From CAISCU01 sp943361925 (GTDB lineage: Bacteria > Bacteroidota > Bacteroidia > UKL13-3), in contig CALRIT020000018.1 of NCBI GenBank assembly GCA_943361925.1, positions 1-64,000 of the forward strand: 64,000 nt of DNA, written 5' to 3'. Position 1 is the first letter of the stretch. Every line of letters starts with the position of its first letter. Below are positions 53,091 through 62,401 of the stretch, one piece after another. A model generated the notes under the pieces. The model did no database searches and had not been told where the DNA came from. It worked only from the letters and a program-made list of their open reading frames with translations. The position numbers and the translations under genes were made by a program.

Positions 53091-54194
53091 ATGGCAGGAA
53101 GTATTTTTGGAGATATGTTTAAAATAAGCACATTTGGTGAAAGTCATGGTGCTGCAATTGGCGTTGTTATTGATGGTTGTCCAGCAGGTTTAAAAATCGA
53201 TTATTCATTAATAAAAAGTGATTTAGAACGAAGGAAACCCGGTCAGTCCAGCATATCAACTCAAAGAAATGAAACTGAAGAATTTGAAATTTTGAGTGGT
53301 GTGTTTGATGGTATTTCATTAGGTACACCAATAGCAATAATTGTTAGAAATAAAGACCAGCGTTCATCAGATTATAATGATATAAAAAACGTTTTTCGTC
53401 CTTCACATGCTGATTTTACTTATCAGGAAAAATACGGTTTTAGAGACCATAGGGGAGGTGGCCGACAATCGGCAAGAGAAACAGTTGCAAGAGTGCTGGC
53501 AGGTTCAATTGCCAAAATGATTTTAAATGAATTTGGAATTAAAATTCAAGCAGCTGTAAGTGGAATTGGTGGAGTTGAAAAATCAAACTATGATGAACTA
53601 AACTTTGAATTTGCAGAATCCAATATCTTAAGATGCGGATATGAAGATTTATATGAATCAATGTTAGCAAAAGTAGAATTGGCAAAAGCAGAAGGTGATT
53701 CAGTTGGAGGTATCATAAGTTGTATTTGTTCCTCTGTACCTGTGGGTTTAGGAGAACCGGTTTTTGATAAATTACATGCCGATTTGGCGAAAGCCATGTT
53801 AAGTATAAATGCTGTAAAAGGCTTTGAAATTGGCTCTGGATTTGAAGGAACCAAGCAATTTGGGTCTAAACAGAATGATGAATTTATGTCAAATTCCGGA
53901 CAAATTTCAACCAAAACTAACCACAGTGGAGGTATTCAGGGCGGAATTTCAAATGGTCAGAATATTGAATTTAAAGTAGCATTTAAACCGGTAGCAAGTA
54001 TTTCAAAATCGCAAAAAACTATAAATTCTGATTTGGAAGAGGTTGATTTGCAGGTAAATGGCCGTCATGATTCTTGCGTTGTTCCAAGAGCTGTTCCTAT
54101 TGTTGAAGCAATGGCATCTATTTGTCTGGTTAATCATATATTAAACCGACCTTCAAATCAGATACAAGGCCTAAAACGTTTTTTTGATATATAA
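53091..54194 (+). CDS. aroC: Chorismate synthase
   Basis: 367 residues. It makes chorismate from EPSP with reduced FMN. The signatures GESHGAAIGVVIDGCPAGL, RPSHADFTYQEKYG, RGGGRQSARETVARV and NHSGGIQGGISNG are all present, and the length is normal. It is the third gene of the shikimate run; the secreted metalloprotease gene begins about 20 nt downstream. Confidence 0.96.
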   Translation: MAGSIFGDMFKISTFGESHGAAIGVVIDGCPAGLKIDYSLIKSDLERRKPGQSSISTQRNETEEFEILSGVFDGISLGTPIAIIVRNKDQRSSDYNDIKNVFRPSHADFTYQEKYGFRDHRGGGRQSARETVARVLAGSIAKMILNEFGIKIQAAVSGIGGVEKSNYDELNFEFAESNILRCGYEDLYESMLAKVELAKAEGDSVGGIISCICSSVPVGLGEPVFDKLHADLAKAMLSINAVKGFEIGSGFEGTKQFGSKQNDEFMSNSGQISTKTNHSGGIQGGISNGQNIEFKVAFKPVASISKSQKTINSDLEEVDLQVNGRHDSCVVPRAVPIVEAMASICLVNHILNRPSNQIQGLKRFFDI

Positions 54195-54214
54195 TAATGA
54201 CTATATTTCACCCA

Positions 54215-56059
54215 ATGAAGAAATTTATATTAGGGGCTCTTTTGAGTCTTTTTATTATTCAGGCTGATGCCCAAAAAAAAGCACCATGTTTAACTGATGA
54301 ACATTATGCGGAAATGGTTTCAAAAAATCCTGAACTAAAATCTTTTGAAGATATGAGCAATTTTCAAATTAGAAATGCTCAGAATAACCTTAGAAAAGCT
54401 GGTGTTGTTAGATACATACCGGTTGTATTTCATGTAATTCATAAGTGGGGAGTTGAAAATATTTCTCAACAACAAATTCAAGATGCCATACGTGTTTTGA
54501 ATGAAGATTTTAGAAAAAAAGCAGGAACAAATGGTGGAACCAGCACAGATGCAAAAGCTGTTGATATGGAATATGAATTCAGACTTGCACAGTATGACCC
54601 TAACGGAAATCCTACATCAGGTGTAAACAGACTATATAGCACAGCTACCGATAATGCAAGAGATAATACTAAATCTTTATCTATTTGGGATGCAAAAAAA
54701 TACTTAAATGTTTGGATTGTAAATACAATTCAAAACACAACTGGAGACCCTAATTCAATTGTTTTAGGTTATGCTCAGTTTCCATTTATGTTAAACACAA
54801 GTGCTAGCACAGATGGTGTTGTTTTAAGGTCTGATCAAGCGGGAGTTATTGAAATTGGAAAACCGGATCAGGCAGGAAGAACATTGACTCATGAAGTTGG
54901 ACATTGGGTTGGTTTGTATCACCCATTTCAAGGTGGATGTGTAGGTAATACAAGTGCAAGTTGCGCTAGTCAAGGTGACCAAGTTTGTGATACTCCTCCG
55001 GTTGAAAGCTCAACTTCAGGTTGCCCATCAAGCAGAAATTCTTGTACAAACGATGTTCCTGAATTACCTGATTTGGTGAAAAATTATATGGATTATGCAG
55101 ATGGAACTTGCATGAACATGTATACGAGTGGTCAAAAAGCCAGAGCTGATGCATCAATGACAGCATTTAGAGCTTTATCATATAGCACTTCTAATTTAGC
55201 TGCAGCAGGATTAAATACAGATGGTACTTATAAGCCTTTAACTGCTTCAACCAGAAAAGCACCTTATACTTTTGGTTTTAATTCAAATGAAGTGAATGGT
55301 TCAGGTTGGACTACTGAAAATTATACAAGTCCTGGTGATAGTGGTTGGAACATATCGGCTACAGCTGCTTTTTCTGGAAATGGCGCTATGAGAGCCAGAA
55401 ATTTATTAAACAACAGATTAGGTGGTTTAAGAAATGCATTTTGTTCCCCAAGTATTGATATCTCCGGATTAAGTTCACCGAGTTTGAGTTTTTATTTAGC
55501 ATATGCCAAAAGAATTTCAGCAAGCAATGACAGATTAAGAATTTATATTTCTGATAATTTTGGTAGAACAGAAGAATTAGTGAAAACCTATTCAACTGCA
55601 GAAATGGAAACAGGAAATTTATCTACAATTGAATTTGTTCCAAGTGGTCCTGCTCAATGGAAAAAAATTACGATAGATTTATCAGCATATAAAACATACA
55701 AAAATTGTAGAATCAGATTTGAATTAAGTTCATTAAGAGGTAACAATATTTATGTAGATGAATTTTCAATTGCTGAACCAACTGGAATTTCAGATGAATT
55801 AAAGCAAAGTTTAGGATTTAATTTTTATCCTAATCCAAGTAATAATAAATCAACACTGATTTTCAGGAATTCCCAAAATCAGGATATAACATTAGAATTT
55901 TTTGATATCGATGGAAAAATAATTTTGTCAGAAAATAAATTTATGAATATCGGTAACCAAGAAATTGAAATTAATACTCAAAATTGGGCCCCGGGGATTT
56001 ATTTACTTCAAATGAAAACTAGCGAAGGCATCATAAATCATAGGGTAATAAAAAATTAA
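54215..56059 (+). CDS. Secreted zinc metalloprotease (pappalysin/M43-like) with T9SS sorting domain
   Basis: 614 residues from the ATG at 54215; the ATG at 54197 would add six residues ahead of a good signal peptide (MKKFILGALL..., ending ADAQ). The catalytic zinc motif is H226EVGHWVGLYH236, with a Met-turn NYMDYADGTCMNMY about 65 residues later, as in M43 metzincins. The N-terminal pro-region is followed by YIPVVFHVIHKWG, which opens the protease domain. A beta-sandwich domain (about 360-520) and a type A T9SS domain (NFYPNPSNNKSTL..., ending NHRVIKN) follow. It is secreted, and its substrates are unknown. The tight spacing after aroC is unexpected for a secreted protein. Confidence 0.9.
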   Translation: MKKFILGALLSLFIIQADAQKKAPCLTDEHYAEMVSKNPELKSFEDMSNFQIRNAQNNLRKAGVVRYIPVVFHVIHKWGVENISQQQIQDAIRVLNEDFRKKAGTNGGTSTDAKAVDMEYEFRLAQYDPNGNPTSGVNRLYSTATDNARDNTKSLSIWDAKKYLNVWIVNTIQNTTGDPNSIVLGYAQFPFMLNTSASTDGVVLRSDQAGVIEIGKPDQAGRTLTHEVGHWVGLYHPFQGGCVGNTSASCASQGDQVCDTPPVESSTSGCPSSRNSCTNDVPELPDLVKNYMDYADGTCMNMYTSGQKARADASMTAFRALSYSTSNLAAAGLNTDGTYKPLTASTRKAPYTFGFNSNEVNGSGWTTENYTSPGDSGWNISATAAFSGNGAMRARNLLNNRLGGLRNAFCSPSIDISGLSSPSLSFYLAYAKRISASNDRLRIYISDNFGRTEELVKTYSTAEMETGNLSTIEFVPSGPAQWKKITIDLSAYKTYKNCRIRFELSSLRGNNIYVDEFSIAEPTGISDELKQSLGFNFYPNPSNNKSTLIFRNSQNQDITLEFFDIDGKIILSENKFMNIGNQEIEINTQNWAPGIYLLQMKTSEGIINHRVIKN

Positions 56060-56063
56060 CACA

Positions 56064-56102
56064 GCAAAAAGGCTACTTCTAAAAAAAGTAGCCTTTTTTG
56101 CA
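56064..56102 (+). terminator. Rho-independent terminator
   Basis: GCAAAAAGGCTACTT pairs with AAGTAGCCTTTTTTGC around a short A-rich loop and ends in a T-run. It starts 5 nt after the metalloprotease stop codon. Confidence 0.85.
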
Positions 56103-56265
56103 AATCGACAGTAAAACTGTCTTTTTTAATAGAATTTTAGGTATAAAATCACCTTTCTTTTCATAAGTAAAGGATAAGAATTAACGACATAAATTTTGAT
56201 TTTTCAGAACTTGCTGTTGTTTTGCAGATAGAAGAAACGTGTTAGAATAGAAAAAAAAGAGAAAG

Positions 56266-58662
56266 ATGGCGAAGAATTTAGTAATAGTTGAGTCACCGGC
56301 AAAAGCAAAAACAATAGAAAAGTTTTTGGGTTCGGATTATACGGTGAAATCGTGTTTTGGTCATATCAGAGATTTGGCCAAAGGTGATGAAGCCATTGAT
56401 GTGAAAAATAATTTCACTCCTTCATATGAAGTGAGTGATGATAAAAAGGCAATAGTTGCTGAGTTAAAAAAACTATCTAAGGAGGCTGAAATAGTTTGGT
56501 TAGCATCCGACGAAGACCGAGAGGGAGAAGCCATTAGCTGGCATCTTAGTGAGGTTTTGAAATTAGATGATGCAAAAACAAGAAGAATCGTTTTTCATGA
56601 AATCACCAAACCAGCAATTGTTAAAGCTATAGCAAATCCAAGAGGAATTGATAGAAATTTAGTTGATGCACAACAAGCTCGTCGTGTTTTAGATAGATTG
56701 GTTGGTTTTGAACTATCACCTGTTTTATGGAAAAAGGTTAAAGCAAATCTTTCTGCAGGAAGAGTACAATCGGTTGCTGTTAAACTTATTGTTGATAGAG
56801 AAAGAGAAATCAATTCATTCAATACAACATCTGCATTTAGAATAATTGCCAGATTTAATGTTAGTGGCAAACAAATGGATGCTGAATTGGCTAAACGTTT
56901 TGAAACAGAAGCAGAAGCTCAGGCTTTTCTTGAAAAATGCACCGGTGCAAAATTCAATATTTCAAATTTAGAAGTTAAACCAGCTGAAAAAACACCTGCT
57001 CCGCCTTTTACAACTTCAACCTTACAACAAGAAGCAAGCAGAAAACTTGGTTATGGTGTAAGTACTACCATGAGTATTGCTCAGAAATTGTATGAAAACG
57101 GATTGATTACTTACATGCGTACTGATAGTGTTAATTTATCTGAATTAGCTATTGGTGCAGCTAAAAAACATATCACTGAAACTTTCGGAGAGAAATATAG
57201 TCGCCCAATGCGCTATACAACCAAAAACGATAGTGCTCAAGAAGCTCACGAAGCAATACGTCCTACTTATTTCGAAAATGTAGAAATAGATGGTACAAAC
57301 CAGGAAAAACGTTTATACGATTTGATTTATAAAAGAGCAATTGCATCTCAAATGGCAAAAGCTCAAATCGAAAGAACTTTAGCAACAGTTTCAATTTCAG
57401 GATTACCTGAAACATTATTGGCAACAGGTGAAGTTCTTAAGTTTGATGGATTCTTAAAGGTATATCTTGAAAGTACCGATGAAGAAGGAGATGATGAAAA
57501 TAGCAAAATGCTCCCTCCATTAAATAAAGGTGAAGAATTGTTGCTGAAGAATATGGAAGCCAGTCAACGTTATACGCGTCCTGCTGCCAGATATACTGAA
57601 GCTAGTTTAGTTAAAAAAATGGAAGAATTGGGAATTGGTCGTCCTTCAACTTATGCGCCAACCATTTCAACTATTCAAAAAAGAGGTTATGTTATTAAAG
57701 AGGATAGAGAAGGTAAAGACCGTCCTTTTGTTGTATTAACTTTAGAAAAAGAAAAAATAAGCAGGGAAGAAAAGTCTGAAAAATTTGGAAGTGAAAAATC
57801 TAAATTATTCCCTAGTGATATAGGAATGTTGGTTACTGATTTTTTAAGTAAACATTTCGAACAAATTATGGATTATGGCTTTACTGCCAGTGTTGAAGAA
57901 GAGTTTGATAAAATTGCTTCAGGACAATTAGTATGGAATAAAATGATTGAAAAGTTTTATGGTCCATTTCATATTGGAGTAACTAAAACCAGTGAAACTG
58001 CTGAACGTCAAAATGCGGAACGTTTATTGGGAAATGATCCTGAATCGGGATTACCTGTTTATGTAAAAGTGGGTCGTTTTGGACCTTTTGCTCAAATTGG
58101 AGAAAATAGCGAAGAAGGCAAAGAAAAGCCTAGATATGCAAGCTTAAGATCAGGACAATTAATTGAAACTATTACTTTAGTTGAAGCCATGGATTTGTTT
58201 AAATTACCTCGTGTAATTGGTAATTTTGAAGGCAAAGACATGAAAGCTGCAATAGGAAGATTTGGTCCTTATATCATGCACGATAGTAAGTTTATTTCTA
58301 TCCCTAAAACAGATGATGTATTTGCAATTACTTCTGAAAGAGCAATTGAATTAATTGAAACAAAAAGAATTAGTGATGCTAATAAACTGATTAAGATTTT
58401 TGCTGAAGATGAAAATGTTAAAATCTTAAACGGTCGTTGGGGTCCTTATATTTCTAGAGGTAAGGATAATTTCAAAATTCCTAAAACTCAAAAAGCTGAT
58501 GAATTAAAGTATTCAGATGTTTTAGAAATTATTAAAGCTGAAGGAAAATCTGAGTCGAGTTCAAAAGCAGCAAATAAAACAGCACCTAAAAAAGTTGCAG
58601 TAAAAAAAACTGCGGCTAAGAAAACGCCAGCTAAAAAATCAGCATCAAAAAAGGCAAAATAA
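56266..58662 (+). CDS. topA: DNA topoisomerase I
   Basis: 798 residues. A type IA topoisomerase that relaxes negative supercoils. A TOPRIM domain is at the N-terminus (NLVIVESPAKAKTIEKFLG, and DEDREGEAISWHL with the acidic metal site). The catalytic tyrosine is Tyr283 in GLITYMRTDS, and GIGRPSTYAPTIS follows. The C-terminal part has several topoisomerase-specific 'GRFGPY/GRWGPY' beta repeats instead of zinc fingers, and a Lys/Ala-rich tail of ~35 residues that probably binds DNA. The next gene starts 1 nt after its stop codon. Confidence 0.96.
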   Translation: MAKNLVIVESPAKAKTIEKFLGSDYTVKSCFGHIRDLAKGDEAIDVKNNFTPSYEVSDDKKAIVAELKKLSKEAEIVWLASDEDREGEAISWHLSEVLKLDDAKTRRIVFHEITKPAIVKAIANPRGIDRNLVDAQQARRVLDRLVGFELSPVLWKKVKANLSAGRVQSVAVKLIVDREREINSFNTTSAFRIIARFNVSGKQMDAELAKRFETEAEAQAFLEKCTGAKFNISNLEVKPAEKTPAPPFTTSTLQQEASRKLGYGVSTTMSIAQKLYENGLITYMRTDSVNLSELAIGAAKKHITETFGEKYSRPMRYTTKNDSAQEAHEAIRPTYFENVEIDGTNQEKRLYDLIYKRAIASQMAKAQIERTLATVSISGLPETLLATGEVLKFDGFLKVYLESTDEEGDDENSKMLPPLNKGEELLLKNMEASQRYTRPAARYTEASLVKKMEELGIGRPSTYAPTISTIQKRGYVIKEDREGKDRPFVVLTLEKEKISREEKSEKFGSEKSKLFPSDIGMLVTDFLSKHFEQIMDYGFTASVEEEFDKIASGQLVWNKMIEKFYGPFHIGVTKTSETAERQNAERLLGNDPESGLPVYVKVGRFGPFAQIGENSEEGKEKPRYASLRSGQLIETITLVEAMDLFKLPRVIGNFEGKDMKAAIGRFGPYIMHDSKFISIPKTDDVFAITSERAIELIETKRISDANKLIKIFAEDENVKILNGRWGPYISRGKDNFKIPKTQKADELKYSDVLEIIKAEGKSESSSKAANKTAPKKVAVKKTAAKKTPAKKSASKKAK

Positions 58663-58663
58663 T

Positions 58664-59617
58664 ATGCTTTCTGAATCTGAAATTAAATCTTTAATTACAC
58701 TTCTTGAGGATGATGATCCCGAAGTTGCCAGTATTATAGAAGATAGAATTCTATCTATTGGGGCCGAAATGATTCCTCATCTTGAATCTGAATGGCCTTT
58801 AATTAGAGATATTGAACATCAACAAAAAGTAGAAAACATCATTCATAAAATTCAATTTCATGAATTGTTGAATGAGTTCAAGGTTTGGTTAAATACTGAA
58901 AAGCAAGATTTGTTTGAGGCTTGTTATTTGGTAGCAAAATATAAATTTCCTGAACTTCAAAAGGAGACACTAAGTGTTCAAATCGAAAAAATAAGAATGG
59001 ATGCATGGTTAGAAATGCATTATGATTTGAGTCCTTATGAAAGAGTGAAAATTTTAAATTATGTTTTTTACCAGATACATGGATTTAAAGGAAATACGGA
59101 GAATTATCACGATCCTAAAAATTCCTTTTTAAATCAGGTTTTAGAAAGCAAAAAGGGCAACCCTATTATGCTTGCCATTGTTTATATTCTTGTTGCACAA
59201 AAGCTGAATATTCCCATTTTTGGTGTGAATTTGCCTCAACATTTTGTGATGGCTTATATGGATAGTGTAGTTTCCGGAAATTTAGATGCCTTATATAAAA
59301 CCGAACCCATGGAAAGTAAAAAAGATGGACAGGTTTTGTTTTATATCAATGCATTTAATTTAGGAGCAGTATTTTCAAAAGCCAACCTTGAGCAATTTTT
59401 AAAGCAAGTTGGAATCGAGCCTAAGTTCGAGTTTTTTCAACCATGCTGCAATTTAGATATTGTAAAAAGGATTTTAAGAAACCTAAGTGCTGCCTACGAA
59501 AAGTCGAATAAAATCTATAAGCAAAAAGAAATACAAGAGATTTTATTGTTACTCGGAGAGCCCAATTTGAATATATATTCTGAGTTTTCTACAGAAGATC
59601 CGGAACCTGAAGAGTAA
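58664..59617 (+). CDS. Transglutaminase-like / SirB1-family protein
   Basis: 317 residues. The middle region (LNYVFYQIHGFKGNTENYHDPKNSFLNQVLESKKGNPIMLAIVYILVAQKLNIPIFGVNLPQHFVMAY) matches the SirB1/transglutaminase-like core found throughout bacteria. The first ~70 residues are helical and HEAT-like. The SirB1 core usually lacks a transglutaminase cysteine, and none is visible at the expected place (KKGNPIML), so a non-catalytic or different role is likely. It is coupled to topA (1-nt gap). Confidence 0.85.
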   Translation: MLSESEIKSLITLLEDDDPEVASIIEDRILSIGAEMIPHLESEWPLIRDIEHQQKVENIIHKIQFHELLNEFKVWLNTEKQDLFEACYLVAKYKFPELQKETLSVQIEKIRMDAWLEMHYDLSPYERVKILNYVFYQIHGFKGNTENYHDPKNSFLNQVLESKKGNPIMLAIVYILVAQKLNIPIFGVNLPQHFVMAYMDSVVSGNLDALYKTEPMESKKDGQVLFYINAFNLGAVFSKANLEQFLKQVGIEPKFEFFQPCCNLDIVKRILRNLSAAYEKSNKIYKQKEIQEILLLLGEPNLNIYSEFSTEDPEPEE

Positions 59618-59730
59618 TTTTTAGAAATATGTAATTTGTTTTTTTATTACATAATTTTCTTATCATTGTTTCACCAAACCACCTTGCCTTAAAGTTCCAC
59701 CATTTCCAGTTAAACTTAATTTAATTGAAA

Positions 59731-60798
59731 ATGAAAAGTATTCTTATTAATGGAACTGGAAGTTTTATTCCTGAAAAAATTGTTTCTAATGAGCAGTTTT
59801 TAAACAATCATTTTTTTAATTCTGATGGAAGTAAAATTCCAAATTCCAATGAAGTAATCATTAGGAAATTCAAGGATATTACCGGAATTGAAAACAGACG
59901 TTATGCTTCTGATAACGAACTATCATCTGATTTGGCTTTAAAAGCCTCCTTGATAGCCATTGAAGAATCGGGTATTGATAAGGAAAATTTAGATGGCATT
60001 ATAATGGCCCATAATTTTGGTGATATTCCATTAAATAGTATTCAAACTGATGTATTACCAAGTTTAGCTTCAAGAGTAAAGCATCACCTTGGTATAAAAA
60101 ATCCAGAATGTTTTGCATTTGATATTTTATTTGGTTGTCCGGGTTGGGTCCAAGGTGTAATTTTAGCCAAACAATACATTTTAGCAGGTGGTGGTAAGAA
60201 TTATTTGGTAATAGGTTCTGAGACTTTATCAAGGGTTGTAGATCCATTCGACAGAGACTCTATGATCTTTGCAGACGGAGCAGCAGCTGCTGTAATTAGC
60301 GAAATAGAAACTGCAGATAAAAAAGGAATTTTGGCTACTGCATGCAGAAGTTTTACTGAACATGAAGCCTATTTTCTTCATTATGATGAATCGAATAATA
60401 AAGATTTAAATACCGGCACCAGGTATATAAAAATGGAAGGTAGAAAGATTTATGAATTTGCTTTGATTCAGGTTCCTGCAGCGATGAAAGCTTGTTTAGA
60501 TAAATCAGGGGTTGATATATCTGATTTAAAGAAGGTATTTATTCATCAGGCTAATGAAAAAATGGATGAAGCAATTATTCATCGTTTTTATGAATTATAT
60601 GGTAAAAAGGCCCCTGAGAATATAATGCCTATGAGTATTCATGAATTAGGAAACAGCTCTGTCGCCACTGTTCCAACCTTAATTGATTTAGTTTTAAAGG
60701 GCCACAAAAGCGGACATCAGATTAATGAAGGAGATGTTGTTTTGTTAGCTTCGGTTGGAGCCGGAATGAATGTAAATGCAATAGTTTATAAGTTTTAA
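59731..60798 (+). CDS. 3-oxoacyl-ACP synthase III-family ketosynthase (FabH-like)
   Basis: 355 residues from the ATG at 59731; an in-frame TTG at 59725 is less likely. A thiolase-fold condensing enzyme with the full Cys-His-Asn triad: Cys136 in FGCPGW, His272 in FIHQANEK and Asn308 in LGNSSVAT. It is somewhat longer than E. coli FabH (317 aa), and the Cys context differs from the housekeeping 'ACAG' type, so it may serve an alternative or branched starter or another beta-keto product rather than core initiation. No fatty-acid genes adjoin it. Its stop is 1 nt from the stop of a convergent lipoprotein gene. Confidence 0.88.
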   Translation: MKSILINGTGSFIPEKIVSNEQFLNNHFFNSDGSKIPNSNEVIIRKFKDITGIENRRYASDNELSSDLALKASLIAIEESGIDKENLDGIIMAHNFGDIPLNSIQTDVLPSLASRVKHHLGIKNPECFAFDILFGCPGWVQGVILAKQYILAGGGKNYLVIGSETLSRVVDPFDRDSMIFADGAAAAVISEIETADKKGILATACRSFTEHEAYFLHYDESNNKDLNTGTRYIKMEGRKIYEFALIQVPAAMKACLDKSGVDISDLKKVFIHQANEKMDEAIIHRFYELYGKKAPENIMPMSIHELGNSSVATVPTLIDLVLKGHKSGHQINEGDVVLLASVGAGMNVNAIVYKF

Positions 60799-60799
60799 A

Positions 60800-61534
60800 T
60801 CACTTGCAGTTGAATTTATAAGTGTAAAGTTTAGTTTCTTCTGCTTCATTAATAGAAGTTTGGTAAACAACACCATTTGTATCCTTCGTGTAAGTATAAA
60901 TGATGAATTTATCTTCGGGTAAAATAACCTTCTTAATTAGATTTCTACTAGCAGGAATTAAATTTTCGGCTTCTTGATTTGCTAAGAAGTAATTTACTGA
61001 ATCACTATAATATTCATAGTTTTCTTCATTTATATCTTCTTCATATTCCGTTGTTTTTTTTAAGAGATTTCCCTTGTCATAAACATAAGTTGTTATTTCT
61101 TCAAATGGAACATTTGCAATTGTTCCTGTAAGGGTTTTTTTAATAACAAAACCATCAGAATTAAATTTGTGGTAGGCCTTAAGATTTACTATTCCAAGGT
61201 ATGTAACCCAAACACTATCTGCATAACCACTTTTATTAATATAGTGTTTGTATATATAACCATTTAAATTACTTTTTACTTCAATATAATTATTTACTTT
61301 GGTGTAAGTAATAATTTCGTTGGTTCTTGAATTTACTTTTTGAATTTCTTTTATAGTTTGGTCTTTATTAAAAACAAAATTAGTTTTCAAATTTCCTTGT
61401 TCAAGCTCTGAATAAAAGCATTTATTAATTATAGGTGGAATGATGGGTTTAACAAGAACCTCATTTTCGTCTCTTTTACAAGAAATGTTATTTATTAATA
61501 CAAATAAAATGATGAGTATTTTGTAGTTCTTCAT
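60800..61534 (-). CDS. Hypothetical lipoprotein
   Basis: 244 residues from the Met at 61534; an upstream in-frame start at 61558 adds eight residues before the signal peptide. The N-terminus (MKNYKILIILFVLINNISC) ends in a lipobox-like cysteine, so it is a probable lipoprotein. The rest is a string of short beta strands with repeated Y/K-rich hairpins (YEYYSDSVNYFL, TYVYDKGNLLKK), like the YD-repeat or DUF4595-type sheets of Bacteroidota lipoproteins. The function is unknown. Confidence 0.75.
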   Translation of the reverse strand: MKNYKILIILFVLINNISCKRDENEVLVKPIIPPIINKCFYSELEQGNLKTNFVFNKDQTIKEIQKVNSRTNEIITYTKVNNYIEVKSNLNGYIYKHYINKSGYADSVWVTYLGIVNLKAYHKFNSDGFVIKKTLTGTIANVPFEEITTYVYDKGNLLKKTTEYEEDINEENYEYYSDSVNYFLANQEAENLIPASRNLIKKVILPEDKFIIYTYTKDTNGVVYQTSINEAEETKLYTYKFNCK

Positions 61535-61656
61535 AATCTGCGAATTATTAACTTGCACATTAATTTACAGTAAATTTTACTTGAATTAACAATTAAATAA
61601 CCCAGAATATCTTCTCTAAAATATCTTATTGTTAAGTTTCTTGTTTTGCTCATTCT

Positions 61657-61690
61657 TTGTTTCATGAAAATTAAAGTTGCCCTATTTTGC
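61657..61690 (+). promoter_or_regulatory. Possible promoter of the small barrel gene
   Basis: TTTG at 61657-61660 and a TATTTTGC box at about 61683-61690 resemble the -33/-7 pattern (one T short), about 24 nt before the preferred ATG at 61714. Confidence 0.3.
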
Positions 61691-61713
61691 AGGTTCTATT
61701 TAATTGGTTATTT

Positions 61714-62400
61714 ATGTTGAATAAGGCATGGTTTATTATTTTTTTATGGATATTTTGTTTTGGAGATAATTTGTTGGCTCAAAAACAAGAATTCAGTTTT
61801 AAACAAAACTCAGCAGTTTCTTTAAATCTTTCAACATTGGGCGTTGGAGCTGCTTTTCATTTGAAATACAATGATGCTGTTGTTTTTAGAGCAGGATTTT
61901 CAAGAGGTAATTTACTGTTAACTTATAATACTTCGTACAACAATACTAATGTTGTAGTTGATACCAAATTTAAATTAGGAATGATTCATGCGTTTGTAGA
62001 CTATTATCCATCCAGTAAATCATTATTTAGATTTACAGGTGGATTGGTTCGTAATTATAATGTGTACGAGGCAAAAGTTATCCCTGCTACAAGTCAAACT
62101 TACGGTTACATTACTTATAGTCCTGAACAATTGGGTAATATTAAAGTTGATGTAAAAGGTTCGAAAATAGTTCCATACATAGGTGTTGGATTTGGTTATC
62201 CAGTGCCTAGGAAAAAAATTAGTTTAGGTTCAGACATTGGCTTATTTATTCATGGAAAACCTAAATTTAATATTCAAGCTTCAGGTGTATTTTCTCCAAC
62301 AAATTCAGATGAAAATTTATCTGTACTTTCAGATGCATTCAGTCTATGGAGTTTTTTCCCCTATTTGAATTTACATGTAAAATATCGCTTATTTAATTGA
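61714..62400 (+). CDS. Small outer-membrane beta-barrel protein
   Basis: 228 residues from the ATG at 61714; the longer frame from 61687 begins in promoter-like DNA. A signal peptide ends near NLLAQ. The mature part alternates hydrophobic and aromatic residues in about eight strands (GVGAAFHLKY, VVFRAGFSRG, FVDYYPSS, LFRFTGGLVR, IVPYIGVGFGY, ISLGSDIGLFIHG) and ends with LNLHVKYRLFN, a typical barrel terminus. The ligand or role is unknown. A lipoprotein gene begins 1 nt after the stop codon, so the two may form an outer-membrane pair. Confidence 0.75.
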   Translation: MLNKAWFIIFLWIFCFGDNLLAQKQEFSFKQNSAVSLNLSTLGVGAAFHLKYNDAVVFRAGFSRGNLLLTYNTSYNNTNVVVDTKFKLGMIHAFVDYYPSSKSLFRFTGGLVRNYNVYEAKVIPATSQTYGYITYSPEQLGNIKVDVKGSKIVPYIGVGFGYPVPRKKISLGSDIGLFIHGKPKFNIQASGVFSPTNSDENLSVLSDAFSLWSFFPYLNLHVKYRLFN

Positions 62401-62401
62401 T

